Shown: positions 8,726-17,750 of the stretch, piece after piece
How positions within the stretch are numbered: the first letter of the stretch is position 1
Layout of the letters: every line of letters starts with the position of its first letter
From: Bacteroidales bacterium
GTDB lineage: Bacteria; Bacteroidota; Bacteroidia; Bacteroidales; F082
Assembly: GCA_030683155.1 (NCBI GenBank)
Contig: JAUXMV010000020.1
Location: 1-41,871, forward strand
DNA: 41,871 nt
Direction of reading: 5' to 3'
Position numbers and translations under genes: made by a program
The notes under the pieces: generated by a model
Seen by the model: the letters and a program-made list of their open reading frames with translations, nothing else
Told to the model about the DNA's origin: nothing
The model's database searches: none

Positions 8726-11512
8726 TTACTTTTTAGACTTTTTCTTGTCTTTTTTATCTTTTTTGCTCTTCTTGGCTTTTTCAGCCATTTTCTCAGCTAC
8801 AGCAGCCTGAGCAGCAGCCAAGCGTGCAATTGGCACACGGTATGGTGAACAACTTACGTAATTGAGGCCGGCAGTGTGACAGAAACCAACAGAGCTTGGC
8901 TCTCCACCATGTTCGCCACAGATACCAAGTTTGATATCAGGGCGTGTTTTGCGACCATTCTTTACGGCAAGTTTCATCAGCTGACCAACACCTTCCTGAT
9001 CAAGTACTTCGAAAGGATCATGTTTCAGGATGCCTTTTTTCTTGTATACATCGAGGAATTTACCGGCATCATCACGTGAATAACCAAAGGTCATTTGTGT
9101 TAAGTCGTTTGTTCCAAAGCTGAAAAATTCGGCAGATTTTGCAATTTCGTCAGCAACAACAGCTGCTCTCGGAACTTCAATCATTGTTCCAACGAGGTAT
9201 TCTATGGTATCGTTTTTCTCAGCAAAAACTTTTTCAATTGTAGTGCGAACGATATCTTCCTGCATCTTCATTTCAGCAAGTGTTCCGGTAAGTGGAATCA
9301 TGATTTCAGGAATTGCAGTGATGCCTTTTGCTTTCAAATTCAAAGCGGCTTCAATGATGGCGCGTGCCTGCATCTCTGTTATTTCAGGATAAGTATTTCC
9401 AAGACGACATCCGCGGTGACCCAACATAGGGTTGAATTCGTGAAGGTCTTCAACTTTTGATTTGATTACCTCAACAGAAACACCCATTACGTCAGCCATT
9501 TCTTTTTGTCCTTTTTCATCATGAGGAACAAATTCGTGTAATGGTGGATCGAGCAGACGAACTGTCACGGGCAATCCGTGCATAGCAGCAAAGATACCTT
9601 CAAAATCTTCTCTTTGAATTGGGAGCAGTCTGTCAAGTGCAGCGCGACGACCAGCTTCGTCATCGGCAAGAATCATTTCGCGCATTGCAACGATTTTGTT
9701 TCCACCAAAGAACATATGCTCAGTGCGGCACAAACCGATACCTCTTGCACCAAAACTACGAGCTACTTCAGCATCGTGTGGTGTATCAGCATTGGTTCTA
9801 ACATACATCCTTGATTTTTTATCAGCCAGTTCCATCAGTTTTCCAAAAGAACCACTCATCTCAGGATCTCTTGTCTCTAAACGGCCTTCAAAAACTTCAC
9901 CGGTTGAACCATTCAATGAAATAAATTCTCCTTCCTTGAATGTTTTGCCATCCATGGTCAGCGTGCGTGATTTATAATCAATTTTGATCGTTCCAGCACC
10001 TGAAACGCAGCATTTTCCCATTCCACGGGCAACAACAGCAGCATGAGAAGTCATACCACCACGGGCAGTAAGAATACCTTCAGCTACATTCATACCCTTG
10101 AGATCTTCGGGAGAAGTTTCAATACGAACCAAGACAACTTTTTTGCCTTTTGCAGCCCATTCTTCAGCTTCATCAGCATGAAAAACGATTTGACCAGTGG
10201 CAGCACCAGGAGAGGCCGGAAGACCCTTAGCATAAACTCTGGCGTTGGCTAAAGCAGTTTTGTCGAAAACAGGGTGTAAAAGTTCATCAAGCTTGTTGGG
10301 TTCAACGCGCATGATCGCTTCATTTTTGCTGATCATGCCTTCTTCAAGCATTTCCATAGCTATGCGAACCATTGAAGAGCCTGTGCGTTTTCCATTGCGT
10401 GTTTGAAGTATCCAAAGTTTACCCTCCTGAATTGTAAATTCAAGATCCTGCATATCGCGATAGTGCTTTTCGAGTGCTGTTTGCAATTCATCAAGCTCTT
10501 TGTAAATTTTTGGCATTGCTTCTTCGAGTGAAGGGAACTTAGAAGCTCTTTCTTCTTCACTGATGTTTTGCAAAGTTGCCCATCTGTGTGAACCCTCAAG
10601 TGTAATTTCCTGCGGTGTACGGATACCAGCAACAACGTCTTCACCCTGAGCATTGAGCAAATATTCGCCATTGAAAATATCTTCGCCGGTCGCAGAGTCA
10701 CGGGTGAAAGCAACACCAGTTCCTGAGTTATCGCCCATATTACCAAACACCATAGCCTGAACGTTTACAGCGGTTCCCCACTCTTCAGGAATGTTGTTCA
10801 ACATACGATAATAAACTGCGCGCTCATTCATCCAACTGTCAAAAACGGCCATTACAGAACCCCAAAGTTGTTCCCATGGATCAGTAGGAAAATCTTTTCC
10901 TGTAACATTTTTAACTGCTTCTTTAAACCTGCGCACTAACTCTTTTAGATCTTCAGTTGTGAGATCTGTATCAAGGTTTACGCCTTTTTCTTCTTTCATC
11001 TGATCGATGATTTCTTCGAAAGGGTCATGATCTTCCTTAGATTTTGGTTTCATGCCCATAACAACATCGCCGAACATTTGAACAAAGCGACGATATGAAT
11101 CCCATGCAAAACGGTCATTTCCAGTTTTGCGGGCAATGCCTTCAACAGCATCGTCGTTCAAGCCAAGGTTCAATACAGTGTCCATCATGCCGGGCATAGA
11201 AGCTCTGGAACCTGAACGTACAGAAAGAAGACAAGGGTTTTCGCGGTCACCAAATTTGGTTCCCATTACTTTTTCAACTTGGCGGATAGACTCTTCTACT
11301 TCCGCTTTAATGAGGTTAACAACATAATCGTGACCCTTTTGGTTATAGAGTGTACAAACCTCAGTTGTGATTGTAAATCCGGGAGGAACAGGGATTCCGA
11401 TAAGATTCATTTCGGCCAGATTGGCGCCTTTGCCACCCAGCAGATTTTTCATGGAAGCATTTCCATCGGCTTTGCGGTCACCGAAGAAATAAACATACTT
11501 GGTTTTTGCCAT
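8726..11512 (-). CDS. ppdK: Pyruvate, phosphate dikinase
   Basis: Reversibly converts pyruvate, ATP and phosphate to PEP, AMP and PPi in the cytoplasm. The 928-residue product shows the N-terminal nucleotide-binding part ([28 protein letters not shown]), the swivelling phosphohistidine domain with [18 protein letters not shown] (catalytic His about residue 490), and the C-terminal PEP/pyruvate barrel with [16 protein letters not shown] and GICGEHGG. The last roughly 17 residues are almost only Lys, Ser and Asp, an unusual basic tail that makes the protein longer than common bacterial PPDKs. The gene has its own promoter and terminator. With PckA it can pass carbon between pyruvate, PEP and oxaloacetate. 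Confidence 0.97.
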   Translation of the reverse strand: MAKTKYVYFFGDRKADGNASMKNLLGGKGANLAEMNLIGIPVPPGFTITTEVCTLYNQKGHDYVVNLIKAEVEESIRQVEKVMGTKFGDRENPCLLSVRSGSRASMPGMMDTVLNLGLNDDAVEGIARKTGNDRFAWDSYRRFVQMFGDVVMGMKPKSKEDHDPFEEIIDQMKEEKGVNLDTDLTTEDLKELVRRFKEAVKNVTGKDFPTDPWEQLWGSVMAVFDSWMNERAVYYRMLNNIPEEWGTAVNVQAMVFGNMGDNSGTGVAFTRDSATGEDIFNGEYLLNAQGEDVVAGIRTPQEITLEGSHRWATLQNISEEERASKFPSLEEAMPKIYKELDELQTALEKHYRDMQDLEFTIQEGKLWILQTRNGKRTGSSMVRIAMEMLEEGMISKNEAIMRVEPNKLDELLHPVFDKTALANARVYAKGLPASPGAATGQIVFHADEAEEWAAKGKKVVLVRIETSPEDLKGMNVAEGILTARGGMTSHAAVVARGMGKCCVSGAGTIKIDYKSRTLTMDGKTFKEGEFISLNGSTGEVFEGRLETRDPEMSGSFGKLMELADKKSRMYVRTNADTPHDAEVARSFGARGIGLCRTEHMFFGGNKIVAMREMILADDEAGRRAALDRLLPIQREDFEGIFAAMHGLPVTVRLLDPPLHEFVPHDEKGQKEMADVMGVSVEVIKSKVEDLHEFNPMLGHRGCRLGNTYPEITEMQARAIIEAALNLKAKGITAIPEIMIPLTGTLAEMKMQEDIVRTTIEKVFAEKNDTIEYLVGTMIEVPRAAVVADEIAKSAEFFSFGTNDLTQMTFGYSRDDAGKFLDVYKKKGILKHDPFEVLDQEGVGQLMKLAVKNGRKTRPDIKLGICGEHGGEPSSVGFCHTAGLNYVSCSPYRVPIARLAAAQAAVAEKMAEKAKKSKKDKKDKKKSKK

Positions 11513-11591
11513 GTTAAATGATTTTAGATATGTATTTATTACTGATTGTCAATTATTTGTGACAGATATATTCTACTTTGTTCAAGGATGG

Positions 11592-11622
11592 CAAAGATAG
11601 TAATTTCAAATGATTTTGACAA
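11592..11622 (-). promoter_or_regulatory. Bacteroidetes-type promoter of ppdK
   Basis: On the minus strand: TTG (11622-11620), 20-base spacer, TATCTTTG followed by C (11599-11592). The predicted leader is about 75-80 bases, longer than for the two promoters above. Confidence 0.6.
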
Positions 11623-11799
11623 TGTTAAACCGCTTTAGAAAGGCATGAATGTATGCAAACGGTTGAAAAATTTGCGGGATTCTATTTATAACATGTCTAA
11701 ATTATCTCGTGACCATGCAAATATAGCCGGAAGTCTCTCAGAAATTGAAAAAAAAGCGCCAATTTCGTAGCTTGAAATAATCATAAAAAATTTGCAGAT

Positions 11800-13101
11800 A
11801 TGAACAAAACCATTGGTATTCGCCATGAAGACAAATACACTATGGAACGCAGGGTGGCTATCACACCAATGCACGCAGAAAAGCTTATAAGTAAAGGTGT
11901 TGAGGTAATTGTTGAGGAGTCGGAGAAGCGTGTTTTTACGCATGATGAATTCGCAAATGCAGGTGCACAAATCGTTAACTCCCTAAAGAAAGCGCCAGTA
12001 ATTTTTGGTGTTAAAGAGATGCCTTCTGCTTTCTTTGAAGAAGGTAAAACTTATGTTTTCTTTTCACATGTGATCAAGGGGCAGTCATACAATATGCCCA
12101 TGCTAAAAGCCTTAATGGAGAAAAAATGCTCTCTGATCGATTACGAAAAAATTGAAAACGAGGAAGGCAAGAGACTCATATTTTTTGGAAAATTTGCCGG
12201 TCTCGCTGGAGCAATCAACTCCTTATGGTCGCTTGGACAAAGGCTTAAAGCACAAAAAATACATAACCCTTTTGAAAACTTAAAGCAGGCTTATCGATAC
12301 AATTCACTTGATGAGGCAAAGGAAGCCATTTCAGCTGCCGGACAAGAGATCGCCCTTTATGGTTTGCCTAAGGAACTTTGTCCAATGGTGGTTGGTTTTA
12401 CAGGCTACGGTAATGTTTCAACAGGCGCTCAGGAAATAATCAATTTGCTTCCATCCATTGAAATAACACCACAGCAGTTGCTTGATCCCAACTTTGTGAA
12501 AACAGCAAAAAACATAATATATAAGGTAATATTTCGCGAAAAAGATCTGTCCCGCCTGAAAGACGGCAGCCAGAAATTTGATTTACAAGACTACTATTCT
12601 CATCCTGAACGCTATGAAAATCAGTTTGAGCAGTATATTCCTCAGCTGTCAGTTTTGTTGAATTGCATGTATTGGGATACTCGGTATCCGCGCATTGTTA
12701 CAAAAGATTTTCTTGAAAAGCTATACAGCAAAGGTGAACCTATGCTGAAAGTCATAGGAGATATTACCTGCGACCCTGACGGATCGGTTGAATGCACGCA
12801 TAAAGGCACTGAAATTGAGGATCCTGTTTTTGTTTATGACCCTATTAAGCGGATACCAAAAATGGGTTTTGAAGGGAATGGCGTTCTGGTGATGGCAGTT
12901 GACATCCTTCCAAGTGAGCTTCCGCGCGAATCATCAATTGCCTTCGGCGATGCTTTATTGCCCTATGTGAAATCAATTGCTGAAGCTGATTATGACGAAA
13001 GTTTCGAAAAAATTCAGCTTCCCAATCCTATCAAAAAAGCATTGATTGTGCACAAAGGAAAGTTTACACCCTCCTTTGAATACATCAGTAAATATCTATA
13101 A
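11800..13101 (+). CDS. Lysine-ketoglutarate reductase (saccharopine-forming), stand-alone LKR half
   Basis: Predicted to condense lysine and 2-oxoglutarate to saccharopine with NADPH. The 433-residue protein has the AlaDH/PNT-type N-terminal domain (IGIRHEDKYTMERRVAITPMH, then VKEMP and YVFFSHVIKGQ) and a dinucleotide-binding fold with GFTGYGNVSTGA at about residues 199-210. The late motifs GDITCDPDGSVECTHKGTEIEDPVFVYDP are those of the LKR half of the eukaryotic bifunctional enzyme AASS. An alanine dehydrogenase would be shorter and lacks this C-terminal block. The next gene, 64 bases on, encodes the matching saccharopine dehydrogenase half, which supports the call strongly. The gene is divergent from ppdK; no clear promoter box was found. 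Confidence 0.88.
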   Translation: MNKTIGIRHEDKYTMERRVAITPMHAEKLISKGVEVIVEESEKRVFTHDEFANAGAQIVNSLKKAPVIFGVKEMPSAFFEEGKTYVFFSHVIKGQSYNMPMLKALMEKKCSLIDYEKIENEEGKRLIFFGKFAGLAGAINSLWSLGQRLKAQKIHNPFENLKQAYRYNSLDEAKEAISAAGQEIALYGLPKELCPMVVGFTGYGNVSTGAQEIINLLPSIEITPQQLLDPNFVKTAKNIIYKVIFREKDLSRLKDGSQKFDLQDYYSHPERYENQFEQYIPQLSVLLNCMYWDTRYPRIVTKDFLEKLYSKGEPMLKVIGDITCDPDGSVECTHKGTEIEDPVFVYDPIKRIPKMGFEGNGVLVMAVDILPSELPRESSIAFGDALLPYVKSIAEADYDESFEKIQLPNPIKKALIVHKGKFTPSFEYISKYL

Positions 13102-13165
13102 GATAACATCTTACATTATAAAACCAAAACATTATTAAATCCAAATTATTCTTAACATTCATTGT

Positions 13166-14503
13166 ATGAAAAAAGTATTGATTCTTGGTGCAGGTATGGT
13201 TGTAAAACCTATTGTGACCTATCTGCTTGAAAAAGGGTTTGAAGTAACAGTAGCAACAAGGACAAAATCAAAAGCGGAAGCTATGATTGGCAGCCATGTA
13301 AACGGCACTGCAGTTGCATGGACTGTGGAAGACGAAAATGGCCTGAGTGAAATGATCGCCAATCATGACCTGACCGTAAGCCTTCTTCCCTGGACTTATC
13401 ATATCACTGTGGCCAAACAATGTATTGCGCACAAAAAAAATATGGTCACAACGTCCTACGTAAAACCTGAAATGAAAGCCCTTGATGCACAGGCTAAAGA
13501 AGCAGGTATCATCATTTTGAACGAACTTGGTCTGGATCCGGGTATCGATCATATGTCGGCGATGCGCATTATTGATCATGTTCATGGTTTAGGTGGAAAC
13601 ATTGAAGAATTTTATTCAATTTGTGGCGCGTTGCCTGCTCCGGAAGCTGCAACAAATCCATTTCGATATAAGTTCAGCTGGAGCCCAAAAGGCGTGGTTA
13701 TGGCCGGTAACAACGATGGTAAATATCTGAGGCATGGAAAACTGGTAGAAATTCCAACAGAAAACTTATTTAAAAAGCCTTTCAAAGTATCATTCCCTGA
13801 AGTTGGACCTCTGGAGATTTATCCAAACCGCGATTCACTGCCATATATTGATCTTTATGGAGTTCCAGAGACGAAAACCATGATGAGAGGCACTTTCCGT
13901 CATCCAGGCTGGTGTGAAAGTATTGACGCCATGAAAGCATTAAAGCTCATCACTTCCGATGAATATGATTTCAGCGGCAAAACATATGCAGAGATGTTGG
14001 CCATGCTAATTGGCACTGATGATAGCAATGACATCCGCAATAAAGTTGCAGATTTCTTAGGCTTATCTAAAGAAGCCTATGCATTGGATGCTATTCAATG
14101 GCTCGGACTTTTTGATGACATGCCAATGAACCGTGAAAAAACAAGTCCTTTTGAAATCACTTCAGATTTAATGATTGCAAAGATGGAGCTTGGACAGCAC
14201 GAACGTGATATGGTTGTGATGCAACACATTTTCCTTGCTTCCTATCCTGATGGAAAGCAAGAAGTTATAAAATCTTCGATGCTTGATTTCGGTACTTTAG
14301 CAACAGACACGGCAGTAGCGCGCACTGTAGCACTACCGGCAGCAATTGGCGTTGAAATGATTTTGAAGAACGAAATTAGTGAAACCGGCGTTCATATTCC
14401 GGTACTTCCGGGCATTTACAATCCTATTCTTGATCGTCTGGAAGACATGAACATCCGCATGGTTGAGCAATACGGATTGCCTTTGAGCGAAAATATTAAG
14501 TAA
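13166..14503 (+). CDS. Saccharopine dehydrogenase (L-glutamate-forming), stand-alone SDH half
   Basis: Predicted to oxidise saccharopine to glutamate and 2-aminoadipate semialdehyde. The 445-residue product begins with a Rossmann motif, VLILGAGMVVKP, and has the family strings SLLPWTYHITVAKQCI, TTSYVKPEM, NELGLDPGIDHMSAM and FSWSPKGVV, as in the SDH half of eukaryotic AASS and in fungal Lys9. It forms a two-gene unit with the upstream LKR gene (64-base gap, no terminator between) and is followed by a strong terminator. Biosynthetic use in reverse is possible in principle, but no other aminoadipate-route gene is present, so degradation is the better guess. Confidence 0.92.
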   Translation: MKKVLILGAGMVVKPIVTYLLEKGFEVTVATRTKSKAEAMIGSHVNGTAVAWTVEDENGLSEMIANHDLTVSLLPWTYHITVAKQCIAHKKNMVTTSYVKPEMKALDAQAKEAGIIILNELGLDPGIDHMSAMRIIDHVHGLGGNIEEFYSICGALPAPEAATNPFRYKFSWSPKGVVMAGNNDGKYLRHGKLVEIPTENLFKKPFKVSFPEVGPLEIYPNRDSLPYIDLYGVPETKTMMRGTFRHPGWCESIDAMKALKLITSDEYDFSGKTYAEMLAMLIGTDDSNDIRNKVADFLGLSKEAYALDAIQWLGLFDDMPMNREKTSPFEITSDLMIAKMELGQHERDMVVMQHIFLASYPDGKQEVIKSSMLDFGTLATDTAVARTVALPAAIGVEMILKNEISETGVHIPVLPGIYNPILDRLEDMNIRMVEQYGLPLSENIK

Positions 14504-14577
14504 TTTCAAGACATGTTATCGAGATTCTTGGCATTATTTTTAACAACAAGTAATTGAAAAATAAAATTGTTTAGAGT

Positions 14578-14611
14578 AAAAACTCCTGTATTAAAACGCA
14601 GGAGTTTTTTT
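14578..14611 (+). terminator. Intrinsic terminator of the LKR-SDH operon
   Basis: Perfect 11-bp stem AAAAACTCCTG / CAGGAGTTTTT with a 10-base loop and a T-run. It starts about 75 bases after the SDH stop. Confidence 0.9.
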
Positions 14612-14699
14612 ATTACAATGGGTATTGTTGACTTCATGTTGATGAAAACATCTTCGCAAAGTCAAGGCTTATCATTACTTTTGCGGCAAATTTCAAGGT

Positions 14700-15518
14700 A
14701 TGTTTTCATTCTTTTCCATTGTTCTGATATTGGTTGCCCTTTATATTGCAATTAAATGGTCGCAACCAAAAAATACAGCCAACACTAACAACACAAGGAA
14801 AAGCGGCGGCTATTCCAAATGGGTTGGAGGCGGCTTAGGCTGGGCGTTTGGAGGGCCAATCGGCGCTTTGTTAGGCTTTACCTTTGGTAAGATTTTCGAA
14901 GACATGAACAGCGGAAGCTTCGAACAGCAGCCAACCCGTCAGGGTGACTTTAATATAAGTTTACTTGTACTTACAGCCGCTGTTATGAAGGCAGACGGAA
15001 GTGTCAGAAAGTCGGAGCTTGATTATGTAAAAACCTTTCTGCTCCGCAATTTCGGCGAAAAAGCAGCTGAAGAGTATCTGCTGATGCTGAGAGAAATTCT
15101 TAAACAGGATATCAATGTAAGGGAAGTTTCATTGCAGATTGGCAGCTTCATGGAATATCCGGCAAAGCTGCAACTTTTACACTATTTATTTGGTATTTCA
15201 AGCGCTGACGGTCATTTTTCCCAGGCGGAAACAGATTTACTAGCAGCCATTGCGGGCTATTTTGGTATCCATCCTGCTGAATTTTCTTCCATCAAAGCAA
15301 TGTTTATAAAAGAAACTGACAGTGCCTACAAAATTCTTGAAATAACAGCTGAGGCATCGGAAGAAGAAATCAAAAAAGCCTATCGCGAAATGGCAAATAA
15401 ATATCACCCTGATAAAGTGGATCACCTTGGCGAAGATGTTAGAAAAGCAGCAGAAGAGAAATTCAAAAAGGTGGTTGAAGCCTATGAAACCATTAAGAAA
15501 CAACGCGGAATAAAATAG
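14700..15518 (+). CDS. DjlA-like membrane co-chaperone with TerB-like and J domains
   Basis: Probable membrane-anchored DnaK co-chaperone. Seen in 272 residues: an N-terminal membrane helix (about 2-19), a glycine-rich amphipathic stretch [21 protein letters not shown] (about 42-62), a helical TerB/DjlA-type domain (about 82-190, with [14 protein letters not shown]), and a C-terminal J domain (about 205-268) with the essential HPD motif at H236-D238. Order and size match DjlA. A possible -7 box TACTTTTG lies at 14676-14683, but without a convincing -33 box and only about 10 bases from the likely transcription start to the ATG. The gene ends 5 bases before the stop of the converging porin-like gene, with no obvious terminator between. 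Confidence 0.85.
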   Translation: MFSFFSIVLILVALYIAIKWSQPKNTANTNNTRKSGGYSKWVGGGLGWAFGGPIGALLGFTFGKIFEDMNSGSFEQQPTRQGDFNISLLVLTAAVMKADGSVRKSELDYVKTFLLRNFGEKAAEEYLLMLREILKQDINVREVSLQIGSFMEYPAKLQLLHYLFGISSADGHFSQAETDLLAAIAGYFGIHPAEFSSIKAMFIKETDSAYKILEITAEASEEEIKKAYREMANKYHPDKVDHLGEDVRKAAEEKFKKVVEAYETIKKQRGIK

Positions 15519-15523
15519 ATTTT

Positions 15524-17443
15524 TTATTTATAAAAACGCCAGCTCACACCCAGATAAAAACGAGGATCGCGCATAGGGTAATGCGGTGTGGTGTAATATG
15601 TGAAGTTTCCGGTAAGGCCAAAAATGTTGGCATATTGCGCAAAAATACGTGCGCGTTTCACTTTCAAAGCAAGGTGCAAATCAATAAAAGGATAGCCACC
15701 AATTGCTTTATCATCCTGAAGATAGAACGAACGCAGTGCAGGCATATAGGCATCAGCGAAGTATTTTGAGAACCATGATGCATCGAAGCCCGTTTGAATT
15801 GTTGCTGCACCTTTGAAAATATCACTGGTAAAAGTCACCCTCATTTTTGCCGAAAGTTCGGGCAAGTGAACAATGGTATCATTGTCGCTTCGCTGATAAT
15901 TAAGGCTTCCAATGAGATCGAACTTTCCGGGTTTGAAATGAAAATCGGAGAATAAATGCAGTACCCTGAAAGTACCCGTAGTTTGTGCAGGTCGTGCGTC
16001 CTGACTCATATAAATATGTTTGTCAAGAATGTGAAGATTTCCCCCGAGTGTTACTCCGCTGATTCTATAGCCACCAGAAAAGCTGATGTATTTTGAAGCA
16101 ACAAAATTATTTTCCCACCTAAAATGGTTCGACTCAAAACGCTGATGAAACCATGATGGAGATTGGTTTAACAACTTTATTCTGAAGAAAAGGTTGCCAA
16201 GATTTTTGCTTTCAGTACCAAGAAATTGTTTCACTCCACCATCAAAAAGCAAATCACCTGTTGCATAACTTCCGGTGATAAGTTTCACTTGTCCGTCAAT
16301 AAAGAACGAACGCAACAATGAAATTTGAATGCCACCGTATGGATTCAGCTGCCAGTCATTTCTTTTCCATATTGAGTCGCTTTGCAAGGCATTGAGTGTT
16401 TCGACTCCACCATATATATACAGTGGCAAATCATTTTTCAATAATTTGTATCCAAGATTGCTCCACTGAAGCCGATTGCGAAAAGTTGAAACATAAATAC
16501 TATCGAATGTCAAAGCAGAATCAAGCACAACATCATAAGGTCTGTAATAAGCCTCGAGTGGACTTCTTTCAGAATAAATCATCTGGTTCCGCTGGTATTC
16601 CATTTGATGTGTTATCCTTCCAAGAATAATGTTGCGCGTAGTTTCAACTGTATCTTCTACAATTACCTGAGGAATCGAAAGCACATAATATTGCTCTAAG
16701 CCAAATCCCGACTGCTTCACTCTGTTTTGGGCATCTATTAAATTAACAGCGATGATTCTTCTGTCAAACTCATTGCTCGACTCAAAGTCTTTGTCATTAG
16801 CGACACCACCATTCTCGCCCATCGTCAGCTTGTTGTGAAAATAGTGTGCCAACACACCATATTTTTGATTTTTTGTGCTGTATCGGCTTGTAAAATAAAC
16901 ACTGTTGTTCTCGATCTTGTTGTTTTTGTATATACCCGGCGAGCTTACGAGAAAGTACTCCATTCCAATAAACAATCTTGGTGAGATCTGTCGGTTGAAA
17001 CTAGCATTCAGATGTTGTTCTTTTTTTGATCCCATAAGATAATTCAATTCCGTAAAAGGCATCATCGGGTCGAGATATCTGACCTCATTGCTGCTCTTTA
17101 GATATTGGCTAAAAACATGCTGATTGACATCGAATGTTCCAAAATAGAGGGGTGCAAAAACGATTTTTTTGTGAGGAGCACCGGCATTGCTGAGCGTAAG
17201 AAAAACATCATTGCCTTTTGACAATGCATCAAATTGCGTGAAAGTGCCGATTGCAGTATCAATTTGATGCGTTACACCTAAAAAGAGACTATCAAAACTT
17301 CTGTTAAAATATTTTACTTGTGTTGAGTCAATTGTGGTTGTTCTCTGATCGCGTTGAGCTTTAGCGGGCAAGACAAACATCAGCAAGAAGATGCCAAAAA
17401 CAAAATGAAGCAGAAATCCTGAGTTTTTAAAATGCATTTTCAA
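15524..17443 (-). CDS. Putative porin (Porin_10-like outer-membrane protein)
   Basis: A 639-residue exported protein with a signal peptide of about 29 residues ending in AKAQ. The mature part alternates aromatic/hydrophobic and polar residues throughout and ends in RFYLGVSWRFYK, a C-terminal beta-strand with aromatic end as in outer-membrane barrels. The opening (TTIDSTQVKYFNRSFDSLFLGVTHQIDTAIG...) and the size fit the Bacteroidetes 'putative porin' family (Porin_10), which has no defined substrate. It is monocistronic, convergent with the J-domain gene and divergent from the PUL regulator. A role in the PUL is possible by position only. Confidence 0.7.
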   Translation of the reverse strand: MKMHFKNSGFLLHFVFGIFLLMFVLPAKAQRDQRTTTIDSTQVKYFNRSFDSLFLGVTHQIDTAIGTFTQFDALSKGNDVFLTLSNAGAPHKKIVFAPLYFGTFDVNQHVFSQYLKSSNEVRYLDPMMPFTELNYLMGSKKEQHLNASFNRQISPRLFIGMEYFLVSSPGIYKNNKIENNSVYFTSRYSTKNQKYGVLAHYFHNKLTMGENGGVANDKDFESSNEFDRRIIAVNLIDAQNRVKQSGFGLEQYYVLSIPQVIVEDTVETTRNIILGRITHQMEYQRNQMIYSERSPLEAYYRPYDVVLDSALTFDSIYVSTFRNRLQWSNLGYKLLKNDLPLYIYGGVETLNALQSDSIWKRNDWQLNPYGGIQISLLRSFFIDGQVKLITGSYATGDLLFDGGVKQFLGTESKNLGNLFFRIKLLNQSPSWFHQRFESNHFRWENNFVASKYISFSGGYRISGVTLGGNLHILDKHIYMSQDARPAQTTGTFRVLHLFSDFHFKPGKFDLIGSLNYQRSDNDTIVHLPELSAKMRVTFTSDIFKGAATIQTGFDASWFSKYFADAYMPALRSFYLQDDKAIGGYPFIDLHLALKVKRARIFAQYANIFGLTGNFTYYTTPHYPMRDPRFYLGVSWRFYK

Positions 17444-17750
17444 GCATGAATTTGACGGTAAAATTAAACATATCTTAGACTGCTTTCCCGTTTTTCTTAA
17501 CCATTGGAAGTAAATACGAGGAAATGCCAGATTTATTATGCTGATTTAAAATTTGTTTAGGTTTAGGAAAATTATGAAAAGGATAAAAAAATGTGACAGT
17601 CCTGAAATGATTAACGCATGTGAAGCTAAAGTCGTATTCATTACAAAGGTGTTACATCTTTTTATGTTTCATCTGAAGTTGAAAGATGAGAAATAATCTG
17701 TAAAATGATTAATTTTACTGCAATATTAGATTTCAAATTTTGTTCTTTTA
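17444..17750. other. Divergent intergenic region between porin-like gene and PUL regulator
   Basis: About 307 bases, AT-rich, presumably holding the promoters of both flanking genes. I see no full TTTG / TAnnTTTG pair on either strand and no RNA gene. Confidence 0.4.

Noticed and set aside
10360-10746. 128-codon frame on the minus strand
   Set aside because: It lies entirely inside ppdK in another frame; the ppdK frame carries the conserved motifs.
11718-11725. TATATTTGC on the minus strand as a second ppdK promoter
   Set aside because: No TTG at 17-23 bases upstream, and a better promoter lies nearer the gene.
11800-13101. Alanine dehydrogenase or transhydrogenase alpha subunit
   Set aside because: The N-terminal domain is shared, but the C-terminal GDITCDPDGS...EDPVFVYDP block and the adjacent SDH gene fit lysine-ketoglutarate reductase.
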